Origin: UBA4085 sp964556755
Lineage (GTDB): Bacteria > Acidobacteriota > Aminicenantia > Aminicenantales > UBA4085
NCBI GenBank assembly: GCA_964556755.1
Contig: CAZKXI010000010.1
Coordinates: 1-64,000, forward strand
Length of the DNA stretch: 64,000 bases
Reading direction: 5' to 3'
This document shows, piece after piece, positions 25,774-33,357 of this stretch; the first letter of the stretch is position 1, and every line of letters starts with the position of its first letter. The notes below the pieces were generated by a model. It was given only the letters and a program-made list of their open reading frames with translations. It searched no databases and had not been told where the DNA came from. A program made the position numbers and the translations under genes.

Positions 25774-27015
25774 CTATTGAATGCCGGCCAGCTGGATGTC
25801 GGTGACCATGACCATCTGGGTCGGCCTCTGGAGATCCCGCTGGACCTTCCGGGTCAGGATTCCGCGGTTCCTCTCATAGACATAGGTGATCGTCTGGATC
25901 GGCCCGGTCTCCTGCAGAACGACGGACTGGGCGTCGCCGCCGCCGACGCTGAGCGAAAAACCCGTCAGCGGATCGCGGTCGATGACCTGCCCGGTCCGGA
26001 GGCCGGCCAGGACCTCCGGCGGGATGGCCAGAGGGTGAAGGCCGCCCATGCCGTCCACGCTCTTAAAGTCCGTCGGCGCGCCGACCCCCTGCTGCTGGGT
26101 TCGCCCGCCGAGCAGGATCCAATCGGCCCCGGTGCGGGCCGGCTGGAGGCTGGCCTGGATGGCCATCGGGGTCGGGGCGATCCCCTGCCCCTGAAGCATA
26201 TAGGAGCCGCGATAGGCCAGGAGGCGGGCGCCCCTCAGGCTGGCTGGGATGGGCCGGCCCAGCCAGGGAGTGGCCAGCTGGCGGACGCCCCGGAAGCGCA
26301 GGAAGGTGGCGTAGGAGACCGAGTCGGGAAGGACTTGGCTGGGATCGCGGATATCCGGAGGGTTGCGGGTCAGCCGGCTGAGGTAGAGCAGCAGCCCGCT
26401 CGCCTGGTCGAAGACGTAGGAGGTCTTGCTGGCCTCGCCGAGGATGACGACCTGGGTAGCTTGGTAGGCTTGGCCGGCGTCATCCCGCCAGGCCACGGAT
26501 CGGGCCATGATCCCGCCGGGAGCGTTTTGGGCCCCCCAGGGGTAGGCCTGCATCATCCGGGCCTGCTTGCCCGGATGCATCCAGAGGTCGCCTCCGGACT
26601 CGGCCGTGACCAGATCGTCCAGGTTGGCTCTGAAGACGGACGTCGTGTCATCGCCGTCCCACAGGTAGAACGGCTGGGACAAGGCGGCCATCCCGCCGGC
26701 GAGGCCGACGACGGTCGGCTGGATCAGCCCGCGCGATCCGCCGCCTTTGCGCTCCTGGGAATAGTGACGGCCGGTCCTCCGGTCGACCCAGTCGCCCTCC
26801 TCGTCGAGCACAAAGCCGTTGACCGAGCCGGACAGGCTTCCGGTCTGGAGGTAGTAGGTCAGGCGGAGTCCCGGCTTGACGATGTCGGGAGCGGGGAAAG
26901 CCGCGGCTTGGCCGCCCGACTTCGCGGGGGCAGCCGCGGCCCCGGCGCCGGAGGCAAGGGCCAAGGCGGCGAGGAACGCGACGCCGAGCCGATAGAGCCG
27001 CGGGGAAGGGTTCAT
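25774..27015 (-). CDS. Exported protein of unknown function
   Basis: 413 aa with a signal peptide (about 1-28). The mature part reads as beta-rich with repeated short Gly/Asp turns: GLRLTYYLQTGSLSG, DEEGDWVDRRTGRHYSQ, LLLYLSRLTRNPPD. No catalytic motif or lipobox is seen. Similar layouts occur in proteins annotated only as hypothetical. It lies between the M28 peptidase (same strand) and a divergent MerR regulator. ATG 27015 has GAGAGGCG upstream. Confidence 0.6.
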   Translation of the reverse strand: MNPSPRLYRLGVAFLAALALASGAGAAAAPAKSGGQAAAFPAPDIVKPGLRLTYYLQTGSLSGSVNGFVLDEEGDWVDRRTGRHYSQERKGGGSRGLIQPTVVGLAGGMAALSQPFYLWDGDDTTSVFRANLDDLVTAESGGDLWMHPGKQARMMQAYPWGAQNAPGGIMARSVAWRDDAGQAYQATQVVILGEASKTSYVFDQASGLLLYLSRLTRNPPDIRDPSQVLPDSVSYATFLRFRGVRQLATPWLGRPIPASLRGARLLAYRGSYMLQGQGIAPTPMAIQASLQPARTGADWILLGGRTQQQGVGAPTDFKSVDGMGGLHPLAIPPEVLAGLRTGQVIDRDPLTGFSLSVGGGDAQSVVLQETGPIQTITYVYERNRGILTRKVQRDLQRPTQMVMVTDIQLAGIQ

Positions 27016-27083
27016 GATCGATCGCCTCTCCCCCGCACTATAGTGCGAACCGGATGGCCGCGCAACAGGCACCCAACCTTCGG

Positions 27084-27116
27084 CCTTGACATTGACGTTA
27101 GGTCATGGTTTAGACT
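27084..27116 (+). promoter_or_regulatory. MerR-type promoter with operator in a 19-bp spacer
   Basis: TTGACA (27086-27091) and TAGACT (27111-27116) are separated by 19 bp, the over-long spacing typical of MerR-activated promoters. An imperfect dyad CCTTGACAT (27084-27092) and AGGTCATGG (27100-27108) lies within it. Autoregulation of the downstream merR gene is likely. Confidence 0.7.
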
Positions 27117-27135
27117 CCCCCCGGAAGCGAAAGCC

Positions 27136-27882
27136 ATGACGTACACCGTTAAGAAGCTGGCCGATCTGGCCGGAGTCAGTCCGCGGACTCTGCGCTACTA
27201 CGACCGGAAAGGGCTCCTCAAGCCGGACGCCGTCGGCGCCAACGGCTACCGGTACTACAAGGAGAGGTCCCTGCTCCGGCTGCAGCAGATCCTGTTCTAC
27301 CGCGAGCTGGACCTGCCCCTGGACGAGATCCGGGACCTGATGGGCCGGCGCGGCTTCTCGGCCGCCCGGGCCCTGGAGGGTCACCGGAAGGCTCTCGAGG
27401 CGCGGATCGAGCGCCTGCGGCGGCTGATCCGGACCGTGGACGAGACGCTTCACCACATCCAAGGAGAGACCCCGATGTCCGACAAGAAGATGTTCGAGCC
27501 GTTCAGCGAGGAACGACAGGCCGAGTACGCAAGGAAGGCCGAGGAGATCTACGACCCGGAGACCGTCCGAGCCTCGAACCGCAAGTGGAAGTCCCTGAGC
27601 CGGTCCGAGCAGAAGCGGATCATGGACGAGGGCAACGCCGTCTACGCCGACATCATCGCCGCCATCCCCGAGGGCCCGGCCTCGCCCCGCGTCCAGGCCT
27701 GCCTAGCCCGCTGGCACAAGCATCTGCTCCACTTCTGGACCCCGGCCAAGGAGCATCTCCTGGGCTTAGCCGCGACCTATAACGACCAGCCGGAGTTCCG
27801 GGCCAACTTCGACGCCATGGATCCGCGCCTGGCCCCCTTCATGCGGGAGGCCGTGGCCATCTACGTCGAAGGGCTAAGCTAG
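27136..27882 (+). CDS. MerR-family regulator with TipAS-like ligand-binding domain
   Basis: 248 aa. The winged HTH is at 1-70 (KKLADLAGVSPRTLRYYDRKGLL, GYRYY), a dimerisation helix at 75-112, and a TipAS-like domain at about 114-248 (EPFSEERQAEYARKAEEIY, WHKHLLHFWTP). TipA-type proteins bind drugs or other ligands and activate their own promoter by untwisting a 19-bp spacer, which is exactly what lies upstream. An internal ATG with its own Shine-Dalgarno could produce the ligand domain alone. Confidence 0.88.
   Translation: MTYTVKKLADLAGVSPRTLRYYDRKGLLKPDAVGANGYRYYKERSLLRLQQILFYRELDLPLDEIRDLMGRRGFSAARALEGHRKALEARIERLRRLIRTVDETLHHIQGETPMSDKKMFEPFSEERQAEYARKAEEIYDPETVRASNRKWKSLSRSEQKRIMDEGNAVYADIIAAIPEGPASPRVQACLARWHKHLLHFWTPAKEHLLGLAATYNDQPEFRANFDAMDPRLAPFMREAVAIYVEGLS
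27475..27882 (+). CDS. Possible internally initiated TipAS-like short form
   Basis: In frame with the regulator above, ATG 27475 follows AAGGAG (27461-27466) at 8 nt and begins exactly where the linker helix ends and the ligand domain starts. It would give 135 aa with no DNA-binding domain. Streptomyces tipA is known to make both a long and a short form this way. Here the second start is inferred from sequence only. Confidence 0.4.
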   Translation: MSDKKMFEPFSEERQAEYARKAEEIYDPETVRASNRKWKSLSRSEQKRIMDEGNAVYADIIAAIPEGPASPRVQACLARWHKHLLHFWTPAKEHLLGLAATYNDQPEFRANFDAMDPRLAPFMREAVAIYVEGLS

Positions 27883-27888
27883 GAACTC

Positions 27889-28270
27889 TCCTCCCCCGGG
27901 AACACGTGGGCCGAAGTACCGTCCCGGCGGCTTCGGGCCTTTAACGCCTTTTCCCACCGATCCCCTCGGCGCCTCCGCAACTCCGCATCTTCGTCTGATC
28001 GGACCTGATTGACCGCCCACTCCATCACGATCCCGTTGGATTAACGCATGCTCAAACATGCTCCGGCGGCCGCGGAGCTTGCGTAGCCCTAGCCGGGACG
28101 TCGCTGCGATAGTCCCCGCCAGGGTTGGCTGCCCTCGGGGAGATGTGGAAAAAGGCTAGGCCCTCGCGGAGCTTGCGGAGCCCTAGCTGGGACGTTATCT
28201 CAACTGTCCCCGCCAGGGCGATTTCGCCGTTGGCCGGTACCCCGGCCCACAGACGGTTCCCGGAAGAGGG
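27889..28270 (+). repeat. Structured intergenic repeat family A, copy 4 (divergent, enlarged)
   Basis: About 380 bp between two convergent gene ends. The outer stem is 27906-27921 against 28235-28250 (14 of 16 positions pair), with several pairs changed on both strands compared with the other copies. Two tandem modules (28072-28124, 28166-28218) each have a GCGGAGCTTGCG-N-AGCCCT box followed by a GGGAC/GTCCC hairpin with a different loop. A GGCGATTTCGCC hairpin (28217-28228) precedes the closing strand. It accounts for nearly all the 419 bp without a gene. Confidence 0.75.
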
Positions 28271-28301
28271 AAAATTCTAAAGGATAAAGAAGAGCGGGTC
28301 G

Positions 28302-28859
28302 CTAGACCTGCATAATGTCTTTTTCTTTGGCCGCCGCGGCTTCCTCGGTCTTCTTGCTGAAGTCGTCGGTGATCTTCTGGAGCTCCTCGAGGCCCTTGAA
28401 GCGGTCGTCCTCGGTGATCTCCTTCTCCTTCTCCAGCTCCTCGATGAAGTCCTTGGTCTCGCGGCGGAGGTTGCGCAGGGTCGTCTTCTCTTCCTCGAGC
28501 ATCTTCTTGACGCCCTTGACGATCTCGCGCCGCCGCTCCTCGTCCAGGGGGGGGACGGGGATCTTCAGCAGCTTGCCGTCGTTGATGGGGTTGAGCCCCA
28601 GGCCGGCCGCCCGGATGGCCTTGTCGATGCCTTCCAGCAGGGAGTGGTCGTAGGGCTGGACGGTGATCAGGGTCGGGTCGGGGATGCCGATCTTGGCCAT
28701 CTGGTTGACCGGCGTGGCCACCCCGTAGTAGTCGACCTTGATGTCCTCGAAGATGCCCAGGTTGGCCCGGCCGGTCCGGACCCGCCCCAGCTCCTTGCGG
28801 AAGTGGTCGAGGGAGGCCTTCATCTTCTTCTCGAGATCTTTCAGGATGTCCTTGATCAT
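28302..28859 (-). CDS. frr: Ribosome recycling factor
   Basis: 185 aa, the standard RRF length. It dissociates post-termination ribosomes with EF-G. Seen: the N-terminal helix with ELGRVRTGRANLGI, the domain II strand VDYYGVATPVNQMA, PYDHSLLEGIDKAIRAAGLGLNP and the C-terminal long helices. ATG 28859 has GAGG six bases upstream; the in-frame TTG two codons earlier is less likely. Last gene of the rplM-to-frr unit. Confidence 0.96.
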   Translation of the reverse strand: MIKDILKDLEKKMKASLDHFRKELGRVRTGRANLGIFEDIKVDYYGVATPVNQMAKIGIPDPTLITVQPYDHSLLEGIDKAIRAAGLGLNPINDGKLLKIPVPPLDEERRREIVKGVKKMLEEEKTTLRNLRRETKDFIEELEKEKEITEDDRFKGLEELQKITDDFSKKTEEAAAAKEKDIMQV

Positions 28860-28886
28860 GATCAACCTCGCGGGGACGAAGCGCCG

Positions 28887-29606
28887 TCAGGAGACTTTGG
28901 TGCCGACTTCCTGGCCCAGCACGGCCCGGCGGATGGAGCCGGCCTTGCGCAGGCTGAAGACGATGATCGGCAGGTCGTTGTCCTTGCACAGGGAGATGGC
29001 CGTGGCGTCCATGACCTTCAGGCCGCGCTTGAGGACGTCCATGTAGCGGATGGTCCGGAAGCGCTTGGCGGCCTTGTCCAGCATGGGGTCGGCCGTGTAG
29101 ACGCCGTCGACCTTGGTGGCCTTGAGGATGACCCGGGCCCGGATCTCCAGGGCCCGCAGGGCGGCGGCCGTGTCGGTGGTGAAGTAGGGGCTGCCCAGCC
29201 CGGCCGTGAAGATGACGACCCGGCCCTTCTCCAGGTGGCGGATGGCCCGCCGGCGGATGAAGGGCTCGGCCACGGCCCGGATCTCCAGGGCCGACATGTG
29301 CCGGGTCGGGACGCCGGCCTTCTCCAAGGCGTCCTGCAGGGCGATGCCGTTGATGATCGTGGCCATCATGCCCATCTGGTCGGCCGAGGCCCGGTCCATC
29401 CCCTCGCCCGTGCCGCGCACGCCGCGGAAGATGTTGCCGCCGCCGATCATGATGGCCACCTGGACGCCCATGGCGTGCAGGTCGCGGATCTCGCGGGCCA
29501 CGTGGGCGGCCGCCCCGATGTCGATGCCGTAGGATTGCTTGCCCAGCAGGGACTCGCCCGACAGCTTCAGCAGGACGCGGTCGTAGACGGGCCGGGGCGA
29601 GTCCAT
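28887..29606 (-). CDS. pyrH: UMP kinase
   Basis: 239 aa amino-acid-kinase-fold enzyme making UDP from UMP. Seen: RVLLKLSGESLLG, VAIMIGGGNIFRG, ADQMGMMATIINGIAL, AGLGSPYFTTDTAAALRA and the GVYTADP loop. It sits between tsf (7-bp gap) and frr (27-bp gap), the common bacterial order. Its length is normal and there is no sign of damage. Confidence 0.96.
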   Translation of the reverse strand: MDSPRPVYDRVLLKLSGESLLGKQSYGIDIGAAAHVAREIRDLHAMGVQVAIMIGGGNIFRGVRGTGEGMDRASADQMGMMATIINGIALQDALEKAGVPTRHMSALEIRAVAEPFIRRRAIRHLEKGRVVIFTAGLGSPYFTTDTAAALRALEIRARVILKATKVDGVYTADPMLDKAAKRFRTIRYMDVLKRGLKVMDATAISLCKDNDLPIIVFSLRKAGSIRRAVLGQEVGTKVS

Positions 29607-29613
29607 GGCCGGC

Positions 29614-30210
29614 TCACTTCTTGATTTCGTAGCGGACGAAGCGGGCGACCTTGGTGTTCTCCTTGAACTTGGCCACGAACTGGGTGACGAGGTCCTTGAT
29701 CTTGAGCTTGTCGTCCCGGACGTAGGCCTGCTCCAGGAGGCAGACTTCCTCGTAGAACTTGGTCAGCTTGCCCTCGACGATCTTCTCGACGATGGCCGGC
29801 GGCTTGTTGGAGTCCTTGAACTGCTCGCGGGCGATGGCCCGCTCCTGCTCCAGGACCTCGGCCGGCACGTCGGCCGGGGCCACGTACTTCGGGGCCGCGG
29901 CGGCGATGTGCATGGCGATATTCTTGGCCAGGTCCTTGAACTCCTCGTTCATGGCCACGAAGTCGCTCTCGCAGTTGAGCTCGACCAGGACGCCGATCTT
30001 GCCGGTCATATGGACGTAGGAGCCGATGAACCCCTCGTGGGCGGCCCGCTCGGCCTTGTCCTTGGCCCGGGCGTAGCCCTTCTTGCGCAGGACTTCGATG
30101 GCCTTGTCCATGTCGCAGCCGGCCTCGTCCAGGGCCGCCTTGCACTCCATCATGCCGATGCCGGTCCGCTCGCGAAGCTCCTTGACCTGTTCGGCGGTTA
30201 CGTTTGCCAT
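29614..30210 (-). CDS. tsf: Elongation factor Ts
   Basis: 198 aa. Nucleotide exchange factor for EF-Tu. The N-terminal UBA-like part has VKELRERTGIGMMECKAAL, then the core with ELNCESDFVAMNEEF. At 198 residues it is the short form with a single core subdomain seen in several phyla, not the ~280-aa E. coli type. AAGGAG lies before ATG 30210. Downstream of rpsB in the classical arrangement. Confidence 0.95.
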   Translation of the reverse strand: MANVTAEQVKELRERTGIGMMECKAALDEAGCDMDKAIEVLRKKGYARAKDKAERAAHEGFIGSYVHMTGKIGVLVELNCESDFVAMNEEFKDLAKNIAMHIAAAAPKYVAPADVPAEVLEQERAIAREQFKDSNKPPAIVEKIVEGKLTKFYEEVCLLEQAYVRDDKLKIKDLVTQFVAKFKENTKVARFVRYEIKK

Positions 30211-30251
30211 ATCCGTGCTCCTTCCCGGCCCCGCGGCCGAGGGCTCTCCGC

Positions 30252-31010
30252 TCAGGCGGAGACGGTCTCCCCGGCTTCGGCCTCGGCCTCGCCGGCCTTC
30301 TTGTCCTCGAGCATGTCCTTCTCCACCCGGGCCTTGCGGCCCTCCAGGATGGCCTCGGCCATCTTGTTGGTGAACAGCTCGATGGCCCGGACGGCGTCGT
30401 CGTTGCCGGGGATGGGGTAGGCCAGGTTCTCGGGATCGCCGTTGGTGTCGACGATGGCCACGATGGGGATATTCATCTTCTGGGCTTCCTGCAGGGCGAT
30501 CTCCTCGTTGGACGAGTCGATGACGAACAGGGCCCCGGGCATCCGGGTCATGGTCTTGATGCCGCCCAGGTTCTTGCTCAGCTTGCGGTAGACCTTCTCC
30601 ATGCGCGACTGCTGCTTCTTGCTCAGCAGGTCCCAGCGGCCGTCCTCGCGCATCTCGTCCAGCTCGACCAGCTTGTCGATCGAGCCGCGGATGACCTTGA
30701 AGTTGGTCAGCAGGCCGCCCAGCCAGCGCTGGTTGACGTACGAGGCGCCGCACTTGGTGGCGGCGTCGCGGACGATGTCCTGAGCCTGCTTCTTGGTCCC
30801 GACGAAGAGGATCTCGCGCCCCTCGGTGGACAGACCCTTGACGAACTGGAGGGCCTCCTTGAAGACCTTGATCGTCTTCTGCAGGTCGATGATATAGACG
30901 CCGTTGCGCTGGCCGAAGATGAACTCCTTCATCTTGGGATTCCAGCGCTTGGTCTGGTGCCCGAAATGGACGCCGGCCTCGAGAAGCTCTTTCATGGATA
31001 CTGAAACCAC
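30252..31010 (-). CDS. rpsB: 30S ribosomal protein S2
   Basis: 252 aa. Seen: LLEAGVHFGHQTKRWNPKM, IIDLQKT, FVGTKKQAQD, YVNQRWLGGLLTN and the IPGNDDAVRAIEL end. GTG 31010 with GGAGAC upstream gives M-V-S-V-S-M-K; the internal ATG five codons later lacks a good ribosome-binding site. A short Glu/Ala-rich C-terminal tail (AGEAEAEAGETVSA) is added to the core. Lies 11 bp after rpsI. Confidence 0.96.
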   Translation of the reverse strand: MVSVSMKELLEAGVHFGHQTKRWNPKMKEFIFGQRNGVYIIDLQKTIKVFKEALQFVKGLSTEGREILFVGTKKQAQDIVRDAATKCGASYVNQRWLGGLLTNFKVIRGSIDKLVELDEMREDGRWDLLSKKQQSRMEKVYRKLSKNLGGIKTMTRMPGALFVIDSSNEEIALQEAQKMNIPIVAIVDTNGDPENLAYPIPGNDDAVRAIELFTNKMAEAILEGRKARVEKDMLEDKKAGEAEAEAGETVSA

Positions 31011-31021
31011 GTCCGTCTCCT

Positions 31022-31426
31022 TTAGCGCTTGTGGTACTGCGGAGCCTTGCGGGCGCCGAGCAGCCCGTACTTCTTGCGCTCCTTGATCCGGGCGTCGCGG
31101 GTGACCAGCCCGGCCGCCTTGAGGGCCGGCTTGAGCTCGCGGCTGAACTCGATCAGGGCCCGGGTGATGCCCAGGCGCAGGGCCTCGGCCTGGGCGTGCA
31201 CGCCGCCGCCCTCGATCCGCATGAAGACGTCGAACTTATCGGCCGTCTCCGTCAGCTGCAGGGGCTGGCGAATGGTCAGCCGGTGCGACTCGGTCGGGAA
31301 GTACGCCTCGAAGGTCCGCGGCCGCTTGTTGACGAACAGGGTCAGATCCCCCTTGCCGGAGCGCAGGAAGACCCGGGCCACCGCGGATTTCCGCTTGCCT
31401 GTGCCGTAGTACTGGATGAGACTCAA
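31022..31426 (-). CDS. rpsI: 30S ribosomal protein S9
   Basis: 134 aa from TTG 31426, which follows AGGAGG at proper distance and gives M-S-L-I-Q-Y-Y-G-T-G-K-R-K. The body has GKRKSAVARVFLR, GGGVHAQAEALRLGI and the conserved C-terminal ARKAPQYHKR that reaches the P site. No ATG lies near this position, so TTG is the real start. Directly downstream of rplM. Confidence 0.95.
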   Translation of the reverse strand: MSLIQYYGTGKRKSAVARVFLRSGKGDLTLFVNKRPRTFEAYFPTESHRLTIRQPLQLTETADKFDVFMRIEGGGVHAQAEALRLGITRALIEFSRELKPALKAAGLVTRDARIKERKKYGLLGARKAPQYHKR

Positions 31427-31442
31427 TGCAGCTGCCTCCTGA

Positions 31443-31871
31443 TCAGAACCGGTGTTCCTGGGGATTCTGCGCGGCATGCGGATGCTCGGCCCCGCGGTAG
31501 ACCTTGAGCTTCTTGTAGACCGCCCGGCCGAGCTTGTTCTTGGGGATCATGCCCCACACGGCGCGCTTGACGACCTCTTCCGGCTTGTGGGCCAGGAGGT
31601 CCTGCAGGACTTCGGTCTTCAACCCGCCCGGGTAGCCCGAGTGGGAGTAGTAGGCCTTGTCGGCCGGCTTCCGGCCCGTGACCTTGATCTTGGCGGCGTT
31701 GATCACGACGACGAAATCGCCCGTATCGACGAAGGCGGCGAAGGTCGGCTTGTGCTTGCCGCGCAGCAGAACGGCCGCTTCCGTGGCCAGCCGGCCGAGG
31801 ATCTTGCCGTCGGCGTCGATGAGCCACCATTTGTGTTCGATGTCGTCCTTTTTTGGGACAAAAGTCTTCAT
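31443..31871 (-). CDS. rplM: 50S ribosomal protein L13
   Basis: 142 aa from ATG 31871, the same length as E. coli L13 and starting M-K-T-F. An ATG nine bases upstream has its ribosome-binding sequence too close. Seen: DADGKILGRLATEAA, LLRGKHKPTFAAFVDTGDFV, INAAKIKVTGRK and GMIPKNKLGRAVYKKLKVY. It is the first gene of the rplM-rpsI-rpsB-tsf-pyrH-frr unit and has a near-consensus promoter upstream. Confidence 0.95.
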   Translation of the reverse strand: MKTFVPKKDDIEHKWWLIDADGKILGRLATEAAVLLRGKHKPTFAAFVDTGDFVVVINAAKIKVTGRKPADKAYYSHSGYPGGLKTEVLQDLLAHKPEEVVKRAVWGMIPKNKLGRAVYKKLKVYRGAEHPHAAQNPQEHRF

Positions 31872-31939
31872 TCGCGCCATCCTCGAGAGAAAAGTTTATT
31901 GCAATACGCGGATTGAGTCGTAAGGCAAAATGATGCAAT

Positions 31940-31968
31940 AAGATACTAAATCCCCGCCGCCGTGTCAA
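31940..31968 (-). promoter_or_regulatory. Sigma70-type promoter of the rplM operon
   Basis: Minus strand: TTGACA (31968-31963), 17-bp spacer, TATCTT (31945-31940). The leader to ATG 31871 is about 60 nt and A/T-rich. Confidence 0.75.
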
Positions 31969-31992
31969 CAGCCTGTTGCCGCCTTTTTTGAG

Positions 31993-32203
31993 GCCATCGC
32001 CCCATTCCGGAAGGAGCGGTTCGGGGGATCGTCCCGGCTGCTTGGTTGAGCCTTCACCGATACTCGGATGGGGGCCCAGAGTCCCGGCTCTATCACGTCG
32101 GCAGCTCTCCATCAAGGGAGTGCCGATACGGGCTCAACCGGCGCTTCTCCGCCGTCGGCCGATCCCCCAAACCGCTTTTCCCTCCCGGAACGGGGCGAAG
32201 GGT
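31993..32203 (+). repeat. Structured intergenic repeat family A, copy 3 (compact)
   Basis: About 210 bp, lacking the GGAGCTTGCG module. The outer stem is 32016-32031 against 32160-32175 (15 of 16 positions pair), the middle stem GGTTGAGCC/GGCTCAACC is 32044-32052 with 32131-32139, and the GGCG-loop-CGCC hairpin precedes the closing strand. It lies between the end of the TPR lipoprotein gene and the rplM promoter, and with these fills the ~410-bp gap. Confidence 0.85.
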
Positions 32204-32216
32204 TGCTATCGGCCCT

Positions 32217-32259
32217 AAAAAACGAATCCCCCGCCGCCCGCGGGGGCGGAAGGGGACTC
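32217..32259 (-). terminator. Rho-independent terminator of the TPR lipoprotein gene
   Basis: Minus strand: GAGTCCCC (32259-32252) pairs with GGGGATTC (32231-32224) around a CCGCC/GGCGG inner stem, followed by TTTTTT (32222-32217). Confidence 0.75.
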
Positions 32260-32283
32260 GGGACGGGCGGCGGCGGGACGGCC

Positions 32284-33282
32284 TCAGGTCGTCTTCTTCA
32301 GCTCCTTCTCCAGCTTCATCCGCTCGAGCTGCTTGGTCCGGGCGTCGGTGAACTTGTCGCCGTAGCGGTTGGCCTCTTCGGTGTAGCGGCCTTCCTTCTC
32401 CGGGTAGAGCTTGGCGTGGACGTTGATGTAGAGGATCTTCATATAGGCGTAGGCGTCGGGGAAGACGGGGTCGATCTCGATGGCCTTGAGCAGGTTCTGC
32501 TCGGCCTCGGCGGCGGCGGCCCGCTTCTCGGGCTCCCCGAGGAAGTTCTGCAGCTGGTAGGCCTTGTTGAAGCGGTTGACGCCGATGGTGTAGTAGATCT
32601 CGGCCGATTCGGGCTCGAGCTGCTGGCGCATCTTGTGGTAGACCAGGGCGTTGTCGAACTTGTCCTTGAACTCGGTGGGCGACAGCTGGTCGAAGTAGTT
32701 GGCCATGTAGGCGTAGCCCTGGACGTTCTCGGGATCCGTCTCGATGCGCCGGATGTACATCTGCTCCGCCTTCTCCTTCAGCTCCTTCTTCTCCGAGGCG
32801 TAGCGCTTGTAGAACTCGGCGATGATGTAGTAGTTGTTCATGTTGCCGGGCTCGAGATCGATGATTCGCAGGTACATCTTCTCGGCGTTGTCGAAGTCGC
32901 GCAGCTTGTCGTACATGTCGCCGAGCGAGTAGATGATGTCCTTGTTGTTGCTGTCGGCGTCGAAGGCCTTCTGGAGGGCTTCCAGAGCCTTGTCGGCGCG
33001 CTCCTTGTTTTCGGCCGTCTCCTTGCCCGGGACATAGAGGGCCTTGTAGCTCTCGCCCAGGAAGCGGTACGCGTCGATGAGCTCGGGGTTCTGGCTGAGG
33101 GCCGACTGGTACTCGGCGATGGCCTTGCTGTACTTGTTGTCGATGAAGAGGCTGTTGGCCTTGTTGAAGTGGTAGTTGCCGGTCAGCTTCTTGACGCTGA
33201 GCTTCTGGCAGCCGAAAGCGGCGAAGACCAGGACCAGGGTCAGGGCCGCAACGATGAGGCGGGACGCGCGCTTATCCGACAT
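32284..33282 (-). CDS. TPR-repeat lipoprotein
   Basis: 332 aa from ATG 33282 (AAGGAGG upstream). The signal peptide ends in VFAAFGCQ, a lipobox-like site. At least five tetratricopeptide-like helical pairs follow (KYSKAIAEYQSALSQNPEL, KALEALQKAFDADSNN, NAEKMYLRIIDLEPGN, NLLKAIEIDPVF). It is probably a periplasmic scaffold anchored by lipid. No enzyme domain is visible. Single gene with its own promoter and terminator. Confidence 0.82.
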   Translation of the reverse strand: MSDKRASRLIVAALTLVLVFAAFGCQKLSVKKLTGNYHFNKANSLFIDNKYSKAIAEYQSALSQNPELIDAYRFLGESYKALYVPGKETAENKERADKALEALQKAFDADSNNKDIIYSLGDMYDKLRDFDNAEKMYLRIIDLEPGNMNNYYIIAEFYKRYASEKKELKEKAEQMYIRRIETDPENVQGYAYMANYFDQLSPTEFKDKFDNALVYHKMRQQLEPESAEIYYTIGVNRFNKAYQLQNFLGEPEKRAAAAEAEQNLLKAIEIDPVFPDAYAYMKILYINVHAKLYPEKEGRYTEEANRYGDKFTDARTKQLERMKLEKELKKTT

Positions 33283-33327
33283 CGTGACCTCCTTGGACTG
33301 TCCGTCCAACGACGAATGGAAACCCAT

Positions 33328-33356
33328 ATATAAACGATTTGAGGCTTTAAAGTCAA
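33328..33356 (-). promoter_or_regulatory. Sigma70-type promoter of the TPR lipoprotein gene
   Basis: Minus strand: TTGACT (33356-33351), 17-bp spacer, TTATAT (33333-33328). Placed immediately beyond the der stop. Confidence 0.7.
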
Positions 33357-33357
33357 A

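Noticed and set aside
23619..25805. 728-codon open frame antisense to the M28 peptidase
   Set aside because: Same GC-driven shadow; the minus strand carries the signal peptide, Shine-Dalgarno site, metal ligands and terminator.
25534..27135. Long N-terminal extension of the MerR regulator back to 25534
   Set aside because: It runs antisense through the 413-aa exported protein and lies upstream of the MerR promoter. The HTH begins right at ATG 27136 with its own promoter geometry.
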